Shown piece by piece: positions 1 to 9,234 of a stretch of DNA of 64,000 bases; positions within the stretch are counted from its first letter, which is position 1, and each line of letters starts with the position of its first letter. Position numbers and translations under genes: made by a program. Origin of the DNA: Alteromonas stellipolaris (lineage in GTDB: Bacteria > Pseudomonadota > Gammaproteobacteria > Enterobacterales > Alteromonadaceae); NCBI RefSeq assembly GCF_001562115.1, contig NZ_CP013926.1:3968001-4032000 (forward strand). Direction: 5' to 3'. The notes beneath the pieces were generated by a model. It ran no database searches. It was given only the letters and a program-made list of their open reading frames with translations, and had not been told where the DNA came from.

Positions 1-1131
1 GTCATTTAAAGGTACCGAGAACAACAAAGGTGCCATGGCTTCGTAACGTGGTGTCTCTGCTTCACATTTGATGTTCTTCAAGTAGTTTACTTTCCAAGGA
101 TCGTTAATTAGCCACAAGGTATCTTCTACTACTGCCAGTCCTTCAATTGAGGCGTTATCCATTACATATTCGCCACACTCATTGTCCGCACTTACATTAA
201 ACTGCATAGAGATACGTTTTGTTTCAACCTTACCAGCAACATCAATAACCCAGACCTCGTTATCATTTCGGGCCGCGGCCAGTAAGAAGTTATTACCGCC
301 CTCTGCACTATAAAGTGCTAAGCCATTAATAGGGTGGCTACCCGCATCAAAAATAGGAACAGATAAATCAGGTTCATCTACCACAGCGAAGTCCGCACTT
401 TGCCAAAAGTCATCTGTAATGTTTAACGAGAAAATACGGGGCTGCCCCGCTTTGTCTTTCTCAAGACCTAAGTATAAGGTGCCATCTTTTGACATGGCCA
501 TGCCCTCAATACCGTCGTTGGGAAAGTTACCCACTTCAAATTCGGTAGGAAACTGCAAAGGACGAACATGGGTCATGGTGACGCTATCATTTTCATCCCG
601 CTCTAATCGAACCAACAAGGTGGGATAATCGGTTGAGCCCGTGTTTTGATATTTCTTTTCGCAGCGGGTAGAGAGAGTCCCCGTGCGGGTGGCATCTTCG
701 GTTACGGTATAAATCACATTCGAGTTACTTGGGTCGCTTGCTAGCGCTTCTAAATCTGGTGCATTGGTTAAATAGTCACTAAAACAACTTCGGCGCACTC
801 TTGTGGCAAGTTTAAACGCATTACTTGAGGCAGTCAGTGTTGCCGTATCTTTATCAAGAAAATGCAGTTTTCTTTGCTGCTCGAACGCGGCACTACCATC
901 TGCAATGGTGACTAACTGTCCATTAATTTCGATTAGCCCTGAGGTTTGAGGGTCTTGCATTACATCGCTAGTATCAGTGGATATCCAACGCCCAACAGAG
1001 GTTAAGACCGAGCTAGTTGTGGCACTAGGTGCGTCTTCGCTAAATGCGGCATCTTTGCTCTCGCTACAGCCTGCCATAACACTACTTAACGCTACGACAA
1101 CACACGCGGCAACCGGCCAATTTTTCAACAT
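1..1131 (-). CDS. Putative beta-propeller-like lipoprotein (3' end outside window)
   Basis: The frame is open without a stop from the ATG at 1131 to the window edge, giving 377 residues of a longer protein. The N-terminus is a lipoprotein signal peptide with a lipobox ending in Cys22 (VMAGC), so the protein is probably membrane-anchored and periplasmic. The middle contains propeller-like blades such as GIEGMAMSKDGTLYLGLEKD and a later SIEGLAVVEDTLWLIND, which recall esterase-like/phytase-like or SdiA-regulated propeller proteins. An AAGGA ribosome-binding sequence lies about 10 nt before the start. It is divergent from a PhoD-like phosphatase gene, which might fit phosphate-ester metabolism, but that is inference. 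No catalytic residue was assigned. Confidence 0.75.
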   Translation of the reverse strand, partial: MLKNWPVAACVVVALSSVMAGCSESKDAAFSEDAPSATTSSVLTSVGRWISTDTSDVMQDPQTSGLIEINGQLVTIADGSAAFEQQRKLHFLDKDTATLTASSNAFKLATRVRRSCFSDYLTNAPDLEALASDPSNSNVIYTVTEDATRTGTLSTRCEKKYQNTGSTDYPTLLVRLERDENDSVTMTHVRPLQFPTEFEVGNFPNDGIEGMAMSKDGTLYLGLEKDKAGQPRIFSLNITDDFWQSADFAVVDEPDLSVPIFDAGSHPINGLALYSAEGGNNFLLAAARNDNEVWVIDVAGKVETKRISMQFNVSADNECGEYVMDNASIEGLAVVEDTLWLINDPWKVNYLKNIKCEAETPRYEAMAPLLFSVPLND

Positions 1132-1386
1132 GATATTCACTTCCTTTAACATTAAGACGCCCATTTATCACACGCCTAGCATAAGCCGTAAGCGCTAACT
1201 TATTATCAACATACCGCCTGGAGTTTTAGCCGTTGGGCAAAGGCAAATTTATGGGCGCAAACCGTCACGAGTTAAGCCCATCAGGGTAAAAAATGTAAGC
1301 GAGTATATCTACCATACCGTTTAAAGCCAAAAAAGAGTAAGGTACATTTTTCTTCTTATTGCTTTTGGTAGGAGCATATTATTTCT

Positions 1387-3261
1387 ATGCAGTATATTCC
1401 TGCGGTGATTGCAGGCCCAATTGTTAGGCGAGTCACACAAAGTGCGTGTCATATCTGGCTAGTAACCTCTGAGGCTACAGCCCCTACATTTACGCTTACC
1501 CAACATGAGTTGCAGCTCACCGCAGAGGTGACGAGCACTTGTGTGCAAGTAGGTGAGCATGCATTCATTCATTTATTGTCTGCCACTGTAGATGAAAGCT
1601 TTACTGCCAATATACCTATTTACTACCAACTCAACTTTGCAGCGACTGAGTACCAAGAAAAGTGGCAACAAGAGCAAGCAGACTTACTTTATGCCAATCA
1701 AACTTCTTTAAGCTTTTGCTGGACCAACAAGCCAGAAACCATACTGCATGGCTCATGTCGAAAGCCTCATTTTGATAGTGATGACGCCCTCGCCCAAGTC
1801 GATAATTTGCTCGATAGCGCCATTGCTTCAAACAGCCCTCGCCCTGATGTGCTTATGATGACAGGAGATCAGGTTTACACCGATGATGTCGCCGGCCCTA
1901 CTCTGCAAGCCATTCACCAAACTATTGCCTTACTTGGGCTTTTCGAAGAGCCTCTTGATGGCGCGGTATTAGATAACTCAGCAGAGTTGCCTACTCACCC
2001 CCATGGTTTTTATGAACGAGAGCAGTTACTGCCTCAAACAGAAACAAACACCGCCCTTTCATCACTCTTCTTTGGTGCCAAAAGAAAACCCATATTCACT
2101 TCGGTAAATGCGCAAAATCACTTAATAAGCTGCGCAGAAGTGATGGCTATGTATTTCTTGGTGTGGTCCCCTGCCCTATGGCGAAACGTGACATTTCATG
2201 TCAATGATATAGCCGCGCAACACAAAGACACCTTTGAGAAAGAACAAAGTGCCATTGAAGGGTTTGTAAGTAAGTTGCCAAAAGTTCGAAGGGCATTGGC
2301 GCATATTCCCGTTTATATGATTTTTGACGATCATGATGTGACCGACGACTGGAATCTTACACGAGGTTGGGAACAAGAAGTTTATGGAAATCCTTTTTCT
2401 AAACGTATGATTGGTAACGCCCTTACCGGTTATCTACTTTGCCAAGGATGGGGCAATGCGCCGCAAAAGTGCGCGCCTTTAATAGCTAAAGCCGGTGAAA
2501 CCTTTACCGAAAGTGGCATGGTGAAACAAGATGAACTCATCGACCAATTGCTAGACTTTGAACATTGGAATTACCGATTAGACACTACGCCACCTATTGA
2601 GGTGTTAGATACCCGAACCCGTCGCTGGCGCTCTGAATCAAGTATGAAAAAGCCGTCGGGCTTGATGGACTGGGAAGCCTTATGCGACTTTCAGCACAAT
2701 ATTATTGGAAAGGATGCCGTAATAGTGGTGTCGGCGGCCCCTATTTATGGGGTTAAATTTATTGAAGCTATTCAAAAGATTTTCACCTTTTTTGGCAAAG
2801 CACTTACTGTGGATGCCGAGAACTGGATGGCGCACAAAGGCACGGCGAATGTCATGTTGAACATTTTTCGACATTACAAAACGCCCCCTGAATTTATAAT
2901 CTTGTCCGGTGATGTTCACTACTCGTTTGTATACGATGTACGATTGCGCTTTCGTCGCAATAGCCCTCACATTACCCAGTTTACTTGTAGCGGATTAAAG
3001 AACGCCTTTCCCGATGGCTTAATTCGCTGGTTAGATAGGCTCAACCGCGTTTTCTACGGGCCAAAATCTGTGCTTAACGTGTTTACACGCCGCAGAAATA
3101 TGTCGGTCACCGCCAGAGAACCCTCATCAGGATACGGTGAGCTTTATAACGGCTGCGCCATCGGTATATTACAAATTTCACAAAATAGTACAGTTGTTGG
3201 CTGCAAAGCTTTGTTGAGCAACGGTAAAGAGGTAGAATTCCCGCCCTTAAAAGATGATTAG
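1387..3261 (+). CDS. PhoD-like metallophosphatase family protein
   Basis: The 624-residue protein carries the metal-binding blocks of the PhoD/metallophosphatase superfamily: GSCRKPH (about 122-128), TGDQVYTDD (about 159-167), [10 protein letters not shown] (about 314) and SGDVHYS (about 507-513). These blocks normally ligate a dinuclear metal centre that hydrolyses phosphate mono- or diesters. No Sec or Tat signal peptide is visible, which is unusual for secreted PhoD enzymes, so this member may be cytoplasmic. AGGAG at 1370-1374 lies a rather long 12 nt before the ATG. The flavodoxin gene follows after 20 nt and may be cotranscribed. The substrate cannot be told from sequence. Confidence 0.85.
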   Translation: MQYIPAVIAGPIVRRVTQSACHIWLVTSEATAPTFTLTQHELQLTAEVTSTCVQVGEHAFIHLLSATVDESFTANIPIYYQLNFAATEYQEKWQQEQADLLYANQTSLSFCWTNKPETILHGSCRKPHFDSDDALAQVDNLLDSAIASNSPRPDVLMMTGDQVYTDDVAGPTLQAIHQTIALLGLFEEPLDGAVLDNSAELPTHPHGFYEREQLLPQTETNTALSSLFFGAKRKPIFTSVNAQNHLISCAEVMAMYFLVWSPALWRNVTFHVNDIAAQHKDTFEKEQSAIEGFVSKLPKVRRALAHIPVYMIFDDHDVTDDWNLTRGWEQEVYGNPFSKRMIGNALTGYLLCQGWGNAPQKCAPLIAKAGETFTESGMVKQDELIDQLLDFEHWNYRLDTTPPIEVLDTRTRRWRSESSMKKPSGLMDWEALCDFQHNIIGKDAVIVVSAAPIYGVKFIEAIQKIFTFFGKALTVDAENWMAHKGTANVMLNIFRHYKTPPEFIILSGDVHYSFVYDVRLRFRRNSPHITQFTCSGLKNAFPDGLIRWLDRLNRVFYGPKSVLNVFTRRRNMSVTAREPSSGYGELYNGCAIGILQISQNSTVVGCKALLSNGKEVEFPPLKDD

Positions 3262-3281
3262 TTTGTACGAAAGAGGTTTTC

Positions 3282-3821
3282 ATGAGTGATAATGCGCTGT
3301 CGATTGGCTTGTTCTACGGTTCAACAACCTGTTATACGGAAATGGCAGCGGAAAAAATTCAGGCACAATTGAACAGCTTATTCGACGAAGACATTGTAGA
3401 TGTTCACAACATTAAAGATGTGAGTTTGGCTAGAACCGCCGACTACGACGTTATTATCTTTGGTATTTCTACCTGGGACTTTGGTGAACTGCAAGAAGAC
3501 TGGGAATCTCACTGGGAAGAAGCCCACCAGCTTAATTTGGAAGGTAAAACCGTGGCTTTGTATGGCATGGGCGACCAACTTGGTTATGCTGATTGGTTTC
3601 AAGACGCCTTGGGCATGCTGCACGATGCTATCGCCCCATCCAACTGCACTATCATTGGTTATTGGCCCAATGAGGGCTATGAGTTCACAGCATCCAAAGC
3701 ATTGACTGAAGACAAGTCACAGTTTTTAGGGCTCTCGCTGGATGACGAAAACCAGTACGACAAATCAGATGAACGTATTGCTGCATGGTGTGAACAACTG
3801 CTTATATCGTTAGCGGGTTAG
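3282..3821 (+). CDS. Flavodoxin (long-chain, FldB-like)
   Basis: This 179-residue protein has the flavodoxin FMN phosphate loop near the N-terminus ([12 protein letters not shown], about residues 9-20), then the Trp-containing FMN loop ([13 protein letters not shown], about 67-79) and the [12 protein letters not shown] segment, which is the second flavin-contacting loop of long-chain flavodoxins. Flavodoxins are soluble low-potential electron carriers that replace ferredoxin, for example in iron limitation. A good AGAGG sits about 7 nt before the start. The gene after it begins 2 nt downstream of its stop, so the two are translationally close. Whether it is FldA or FldB is not decided here. 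Confidence 0.9.
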   Translation: MSDNALSIGLFYGSTTCYTEMAAEKIQAQLNSLFDEDIVDVHNIKDVSLARTADYDVIIFGISTWDFGELQEDWESHWEEAHQLNLEGKTVALYGMGDQLGYADWFQDALGMLHDAIAPSNCTIIGYWPNEGYEFTASKALTEDKSQFLGLSLDDENQYDKSDERIAAWCEQLLISLAG

Positions 3822-3823
3822 CT

Positions 3824-4609
3824 GTGACCCAAGGGCGCATACATCAAGACTTCTATCGTAATGGTCCTAGCCATAGAGATGGTGCCGATGTCACTTTCCA
3901 AGATATTCGCAAACTGTTTAATTTTTCGAGTATCACCATTGGAAAATGGGTAACTGCTGATGAACAGCAAATAGCGGCGAATCTATTCTTCGACGCCTTG
4001 TATGATCTAGCCACCATTTTAAACGTTAACGAACAAGTGCTGTCTTTAAACGGCACATTGTCGTTAGCTTTTGGCAGTGGCGGTCAAAAAGGCGCGAGTG
4101 CCCATTATAATAGTGCACGAAGACAACTTGCATTAGCCAAGAATGCCGGTGCAGGGGCATTAGCCCATGAGTGGTTTCATGCGTTTGATCATTATATCGC
4201 GCCCAAAATGTTTGCCGATGTAGGAGCTGGCAGCTTTGCCTCGCAAGCTTGGTTAGATAATGCTCAGCTTAACCCCCACCCACTCAATGAAAAACTGAGT
4301 AAATGCTTCTCTTCGTTGTTTTTAGACAACAATAATCGGCCTAACGATTATTTTGTACGATCTGTAGAGGCGGATCGCGCATTAAAAATCTATTATTACG
4401 CAATGCCACAAGAAATGGCCGCCAGAGCCTTTGAGGCCTGCATTCAAGACCATTTGATCAAAAACGCATTCTTGGTTCAAGGCACAAAAAGATCAACAGA
4501 GGCTAGACTTGGCATTTATCCTCATGGTAATTTGCGTATAGCGCTCAATGAGTCGTTGATGTTGTATTTTTACCAATTAGGCGTCGCCATTTCCCACAAA
4601 CAATCTTAA
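3824..4609 (+). CDS. CLCA_X-type protein with HEWFH metallopeptidase-like motif
   Basis: The 261-residue protein begins at a GTG two nucleotides after the flavodoxin stop codon. It contains ALAHEWFHAFDHY (about residues 115-127), an HExxH zinc motif of gluzincin-type metallopeptidases, and a conserved-looking block around EEQQ-like ADEQQIAANLFFD (about 45-57). From memory it resembles the family called CLCA_X in marine gammaproteobacteria, named after a metalloprotease-like domain of CLCA proteins. No signal peptide is visible, so a cytoplasmic location is likely. The function is unknown. Tight coupling to flavodoxin is the main contextual clue. The GTG start has only a weak ribosome-binding site. 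Confidence 0.7.
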   Translation: MTQGRIHQDFYRNGPSHRDGADVTFQDIRKLFNFSSITIGKWVTADEQQIAANLFFDALYDLATILNVNEQVLSLNGTLSLAFGSGGQKGASAHYNSARRQLALAKNAGAGALAHEWFHAFDHYIAPKMFADVGAGSFASQAWLDNAQLNPHPLNEKLSKCFSSLFLDNNNRPNDYFVRSVEADRALKIYYYAMPQEMAARAFEACIQDHLIKNAFLVQGTKRSTEARLGIYPHGNLRIALNESLMLYFYQLGVAISHKQS

Positions 4610-4749
4610 GTTTGTTGTTTTACGATGGAAACTGAGCAATTTTTCAGCAACAAGTGTTAACGAGCACGCTGTTTTGTACAAAACCCTGTTTATTTTTGTT
4701 ACAGGCAGTATACTAATGCGCTCGAACGTAACAGAAAAAAGAAGACGAG

Positions 4750-5157
4750 ATGAAAAGAAAAAAGCATACCTCGGCCGAAGACGAGGCTCAGATTGATATG
4801 ACCCCCATGTTGGACATCGTGTTCATCATGTTGATTTTCTTCATCGTAACGACCTCGTTCGTGAAAGAAAAAGGGTTAGATACAAACCGCCCAGAAGACA
4901 ATCAGTCTAAAAATGATCAGCCTTCAAAAGCCCTATCTATTCGTATAGCTGCCGATGGCACTATCATGATGGGTGGCCGTGAAGTTGATATCCGCCGTGT
5001 TGTAGCAAACACGCAAACTTATTTAGCGGAAAACAACACTGATTCAGCAGCTATCCAAGCTGATGAAGATACTGAACACGGTACAGTGGTAGAAGTAATG
5101 AACCAAGTTAAAGTAGCTGGTATCGCTAAAGTTTCGGTACTGGTTAAGAAAGGCTAG
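4750..5157 (+). CDS. exbD: ExbD/TolR family biopolymer transport protein (orphan)
   Basis: This 135-residue protein has the ExbD layout: a short cytoplasmic N-terminus, a single membrane helix beginning DMTPMLDIVFIMLIFF (about residues 19-34) with the conserved intramembrane Asp of the proton path, and a periplasmic domain. ExbD works with ExbB and TonB to power outer-membrane receptors. No exbB, tonB or tolQ gene is adjacent, so partners must be elsewhere. A TATACT at 4709-4714 could be a -10 element. A strong terminator follows, so it appears to be a single-gene transcript. Two TonB-dependent receptors lie about 50 kb away in this window. Confidence 0.9.
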   Translation: MKRKKHTSAEDEAQIDMTPMLDIVFIMLIFFIVTTSFVKEKGLDTNRPEDNQSKNDQPSKALSIRIAADGTIMMGGREVDIRRVVANTQTYLAENNTDSAAIQADEDTEHGTVVEVMNQVKVAGIAKVSVLVKKG

Positions 5158-5172
5158 TTCTTTCGAAAGTTT

Positions 5173-5200
5173 AAAAAAGCCGCCTGAAGGGCGGCTTTTT
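5173..5200 (+). terminator. Rho-independent terminator after exbD
   Basis: An AGCCGCC/GGCGGCT hairpin with a short loop is flanked by an A-run upstream and TTTTT downstream, 16 nt after the exbD stop. It isolates exbD from the surface-protein gene that follows. Confidence 0.85.
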
Positions 5201-5328
5201 CGTATCTATACCTATACGAAAGTATCTCTTGTGGTGATGCGCACATTTTGTTCTGATCGTACCATTCGGTGTGCCTGGAAATCCATGTTGAAAATTGATT
5301 CCAGTTGCTGATTTCACTGGAGCAAAAT

Positions 5329-6681
5329 ATGTCAACTATACGTAAACACACAATTTCAACGAAACTCGCCAGTTCCTTTGGCGCGCTAACCTTGGCGGTT
5401 AGTGCACAAGGTATTGGTCATGCCGCTCAAATTACCTTGAGCGAAGCATTCGACTACAATGCATTCATCTTCGAAGACTATACCGGTTACTACTCCGACG
5501 TAGAGGGTAGCCTTGCTGTTGGTGGTAGCCTAGTCGTGAACGATTTTGATGTAGGCCTACAACTTTCCCCAGATTTAACCACAAGCTCATTGTTTGTGGG
5601 TGGCGATATCGTCTATACAAACGGAAAAATTCGTAACGGCCAAACCACCGTTAGTGGCAATATTGTGGCTAACAATGTTGAGTTTGAAGGCGCCGTTAAT
5701 GCAGCTGACAATGCCACTATTACCGAAAGTACGGTTTTAAGCGGCGATGTTAATGTGGGGGGTGTTTTTACCTCAGCTAATGCACAAATCAGTAACGGCG
5801 ATATCAATGCAGGCAGTGTACAGCTAACTAATACTAGCGTAGAAAACGGTGATATCAGTGCAGTTAATAGTGTTGCTCTAGTAAGCTCTGAAGTTACCAA
5901 TGGCAGCATTACTGCTGGTGGCGCGGTTGTCCTAGATATGAACTCTACAGCCAGTGACGGCGTCATTGCAGACACTGTCACATCTTCGGCGATAGATAAT
6001 ATCGACTTTGAAGCTATAGAGTCTGAAATCAAAGCACAGTCGTTAGAATTCGCTGATATGACAGCAAACGGCAGTACTACCTTTTATTGCCAAGGCGATA
6101 CAAGCTGCGCAGATAGCAGTGACGTAGATGGTATCGTGTTTTCTGGTGACGACAGTATCAATATTTACGACATCGATGCCGATTGGTTATCTGTGGCGAA
6201 CAAGAGTATTACTTACGACTTCTCAACCACTAGCTACAACATCATCAACGTAACGGGTGATGCGGTTGACTTATTTAATACCGGTTTTTTCAATACTGCG
6301 TTTGCTGGGCAGTATAAAGATAACGACCAAAATGCAGATTACCGCCACGACGGCACCTACACCAACAATATCCTATTTAACTTTGTGGATGCTACCAGCG
6401 TGACTATTCAGTCAATTGGGGTTAAGGGAAGTATATTAGCGCCTTATGCCGATATTGCTTTCTACAACGGCCATATTGATGGGAACCTTATTGCGAGTAG
6501 CGTGTTTACCCCAGAAGTTTACCTAACCAGTGATAATGGCGTTGAATATTTAGCGCCCACTGGGCAAGTCAATAATTATAGTTTCGGCGTAACGCAAGTA
6601 TCTGCGCCGGGCTCAATACTTCTTATGCTTCCTGCATTCGCGGTAGTGTTTATTCGTAATAAGCTAAAGCGCAAAGCCTGA
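5329..6681 (+). CDS. Choice-of-anchor A family exported protein with PEP-CTERM-like tail
   Basis: The start was placed at ATG 5329 because GGAG at 5319-5322 precedes it. A longer frame from TTG 5305 has no such support. The 450-residue product has a signal peptide ending near residue 33, then a block about FIFEDYTGYYSDVEGSLAVG typical of choice-of-anchor A proteins. Residues about 90-216 form a repetitive stretch in which NGDI/NGSI recurs roughly every 18 residues, suggesting a beta-solenoid. The tail has a VSAPGS motif, a hydrophobic helix and the basic end NKLKRKA, like a variant PEP-CTERM sorting signal for exosortase processing. Its 3' end overlaps the convergent bcsC-like gene by 18 nt. 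Confidence 0.8.
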   Translation: MSTIRKHTISTKLASSFGALTLAVSAQGIGHAAQITLSEAFDYNAFIFEDYTGYYSDVEGSLAVGGSLVVNDFDVGLQLSPDLTTSSLFVGGDIVYTNGKIRNGQTTVSGNIVANNVEFEGAVNAADNATITESTVLSGDVNVGGVFTSANAQISNGDINAGSVQLTNTSVENGDISAVNSVALVSSEVTNGSITAGGAVVLDMNSTASDGVIADTVTSSAIDNIDFEAIESEIKAQSLEFADMTANGSTTFYCQGDTSCADSSDVDGIVFSGDDSINIYDIDADWLSVANKSITYDFSTTSYNIINVTGDAVDLFNTGFFNTAFAGQYKDNDQNADYRHDGTYTNNILFNFVDATSVTIQSIGVKGSILAPYADIAFYNGHIDGNLIASSVFTPEVYLTSDNGVEYLAPTGQVNNYSFGVTQVSAPGSILLMLPAFAVVFIRNKLKRKA

Positions 6682-9234
6682 TAACCGCGGTGACGAGCGC
6701 ATTAGCTCGTCACTGGTTACGCCTTCGCCTTTTCCTGGTCGCCAACGTATTTGTATCCCCGCCTCAAAGGCCTGATACTCCACCGCAAAGGCTTTACCAA
6801 CGTAACCTGCTACTATCCATTTGTCAGATATTCTATATTGGCCTTCAAACATCATATTACCGCTTAATCCCGTGCTACGACTATAAGGCAGGTTTAAGCT
6901 TGATAACGAATTGCTCGTATCATTAGCCGTTAATAGAGGAAACCTAGGATCGCTAGGCTCTGCTAATCTAGACAGTCCTAATGAGGTACTTAATTTAAAT
7001 TGCCAGCGGTGCGCTTCCATCGTCAGCAGTTCGGAATAACCGCCAATACTTAACATATAATTTGGGCTGAAATACCCACCATGCCCGTAAGTAAAACCGC
7101 TTAGATTTTCATCGTAGCCTAAATAACTGAAAAAAGGCCCTACGCGCCAATAATCCAACGTAGTCGATATTTTTGGTGCAAGGTTAAAGTTTATATCCGT
7201 ACGAAGAGATAAGTATTTATTATCGGCAACCCCATCGCCACTTAAACTTGCCCATGTTAATGTGCCCGCAACCGACCACTGTGGTTTGAAGCTGTGTGCA
7301 GCTAACACCGAAATGCCGTCTGCAATAACATAGCCCCACCGTTCGGTTTGTTCGCTATTAAAGGTACCGGCCTGACTTAATAGGCTATCGGTTTTAGGTA
7401 AATGAAATAGTGTTGTCGCCAACGTGACTTCAGGTAAAAACCACGTTGCAGAAAGTTGGCCTGTTAGCTCTGCGTCCACAGGCTGGTCAAGTAATTCATA
7501 CTCTAGGTTAGCGTAAAAATTGAAAGCGGATTGTTGATACGTGACTTCTGCACGCAGTCCTTTATCTTCAAAACCAGCAATACCTGCAAAGTCATCTGAA
7601 GCTTGCCCATCAGCAAACCAACTATTCGTTGCAGGCTTACCGCTATACAACTGTTGATAATCGAGTGCTACCTGCCATTGCCAACTGTCTATCATACCGC
7701 CAACACCAATATAACTCGTGAACACATCAAAATTACCCAGTCCCTCATCACCACTTCGAGACCGCGTAGTTAAGCCTGCAACCACAGTATGAGCATCTTT
7801 AGTTTGCGATGTTATCGCTCTAGCATCTTCAAGATTATAAGATAAGATAAATTGTTTTCTTGGCCATGCACTCGCCGCGTCTTGTTGCTGCAGTATATGT
7901 GCAACCGAAGGGTATTTTTCAGCTAATGCAGCACGCCCCTCGGCACTTTCTAACCCTATAAGCGCATTGGCGATATCGATGTTACTCGCCTCACCTGCTG
8001 TTCGTTGTGATGCAAGAGCAGCAGAAAAAGCATCTCTGGCAATTTGAGCATTTTCATCGGTAAGGCTAATACTTGCTTGTGACGCACTCCAGCCCAACAG
8101 CGCCTGCTCATCAGGGCTTAAACGCCGAATATCTCGCAATGCTAATCCAGCATCTACACTGCGCTGGAATTGCCCGTTGTTGTAATATTCGGCCTGCTCG
8201 GAAGCTAAAAAATCAGCGCAGTGGTTGAGAAATTTTTGCGAGTTTGCTTTTTCACACGCATAAGCCCCCGCCTTTGCATTCTCCCCTTGCCCCCGCAGAC
8301 TCAGCCACACGCCTTCATGATTATCTAACAGTACAAATAAATCATAAGCCGCGTGATAGCGCTCGGCGTCATAATGTTTCCAGGCTTCGCCCAGTAGCGT
8401 TTCACTCACCTGCTGGCCATTAGCACCCAACAACATCGACTTGAGTTGCGCTGCGCTTTCTCTGGTAATGCTGGCTTTGGTAATACTGTCTTTGGTAATG
8501 CTGTCTTTTATGTTTGCATTGCTAGCGCTGTTGCCCAGAGCAATTTGAATACGTGCATTCACAATGGCACGCATGCCATCAACTACGCCTTTTTTCTGCA
8601 CTACAGTTTCATGTAAGGCTTCAGCACGCTCAAAATGATACTGAGCATCGCTTAGCAGGCTTTTGTCTAGGGCAGTCCACCCCAATAACATGTGATAATC
8701 GTAACGGGCTAAGTTGTCAGCTAACGTTGATAGCTGCGTAAACTCACCTACGCTAATGAGTACACGTTGCGCGGAGGTTTTTTGCGCAAATATTTGCAGT
8801 GGTGCGTCTTTCGCCACCCTGTTTTGCGGTGGCGTTTTTGATGACCCCGAATTCGAAGCAGCCTGATTTAAAGCTTTCTGATTTGAAACAGTCTGATTTG
8901 TAACAACATCAGAGGGCTTGGAAGGATTGTTCAATTGATACAATGCCGTTTCAATGTCGCTAGGTACTATCCATTGCGGAAACGCGCTTTTAAGCCGGCC
9001 TAATTCTTGGTTTGCTAGTTGTGTCTGTTTTTGATTAATGTGATACCACAACCCCGTTACATCAGGTTTGCCATATTGCGTTAATTGTCCTTGCTTATCT
9101 TGTTGCTCTTTATACGTAGTTGAGACTTGGGCACTGACTTGGGAGCCGCCTAACATCGTTCCCACCATACTGGCCGACAACATGGCTAAAAAAAGTTTTG
9201 ATGGGCGCTTTTCGCAATAAAGTAGTGAAGGCAT
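6664..9234 (-). CDS. bcsC: BcsC-like cellulose export outer-membrane protein, short form
   Basis: The 856-residue protein starts with a signal peptide (about 1-36). Helical TPR-like repeats follow to about residue 460, then an outer-membrane beta-barrel region. The barrel contains FTYGHGGYFSPNYMLSIGGY, the signature of the BcsC C-terminal porin domain. BcsC carries nascent cellulose across the periplasm and outer membrane. It is shorter than the E. coli protein (about 1,150 residues), with fewer TPR units. Residues near 250 hold a tandem KDSIT-type repeat. Its ATG shares one base with the bcsZ stop codon (TAATG), showing translational coupling in the bcsA-B-Z-C operon. It ends the operon. Confidence 0.88.
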   Translation of the reverse strand: MPSLLYCEKRPSKLFLAMLSASMVGTMLGGSQVSAQVSTTYKEQQDKQGQLTQYGKPDVTGLWYHINQKQTQLANQELGRLKSAFPQWIVPSDIETALYQLNNPSKPSDVVTNQTVSNQKALNQAASNSGSSKTPPQNRVAKDAPLQIFAQKTSAQRVLISVGEFTQLSTLADNLARYDYHMLLGWTALDKSLLSDAQYHFERAEALHETVVQKKGVVDGMRAIVNARIQIALGNSASNANIKDSITKDSITKASITRESAAQLKSMLLGANGQQVSETLLGEAWKHYDAERYHAAYDLFVLLDNHEGVWLSLRGQGENAKAGAYACEKANSQKFLNHCADFLASEQAEYYNNGQFQRSVDAGLALRDIRRLSPDEQALLGWSASQASISLTDENAQIARDAFSAALASQRTAGEASNIDIANALIGLESAEGRAALAEKYPSVAHILQQQDAASAWPRKQFILSYNLEDARAITSQTKDAHTVVAGLTTRSRSGDEGLGNFDVFTSYIGVGGMIDSWQWQVALDYQQLYSGKPATNSWFADGQASDDFAGIAGFEDKGLRAEVTYQQSAFNFYANLEYELLDQPVDAELTGQLSATWFLPEVTLATTLFHLPKTDSLLSQAGTFNSEQTERWGYVIADGISVLAAHSFKPQWSVAGTLTWASLSGDGVADNKYLSLRTDINFNLAPKISTTLDYWRVGPFFSYLGYDENLSGFTYGHGGYFSPNYMLSIGGYSELLTMEAHRWQFKLSTSLGLSRLAEPSDPRFPLLTANDTSNSLSSLNLPYSRSTGLSGNMMFEGQYRISDKWIVAGYVGKAFAVEYQAFEAGIQIRWRPGKGEGVTSDELMRSSPRLSGFAL
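8464..8508 (-). repeat. Three 15-nt tandem repeats inside bcsC-like gene
   Basis: Three adjacent 15-nt units (plus-strand form GGTAATRCTGKCTTT) encode KDSIT-like pentapeptides in the TPR region. The unit length is a multiple of three, so copy-number change would lengthen or shorten the linker without shifting the frame. Confidence 0.8.

Noticed and set aside
5613..6032. Open frame of 139 residues on the minus strand
   Set aside because: It mirrors the repetitive solenoid of the surface-protein gene, and the repetition explains the absence of stops.
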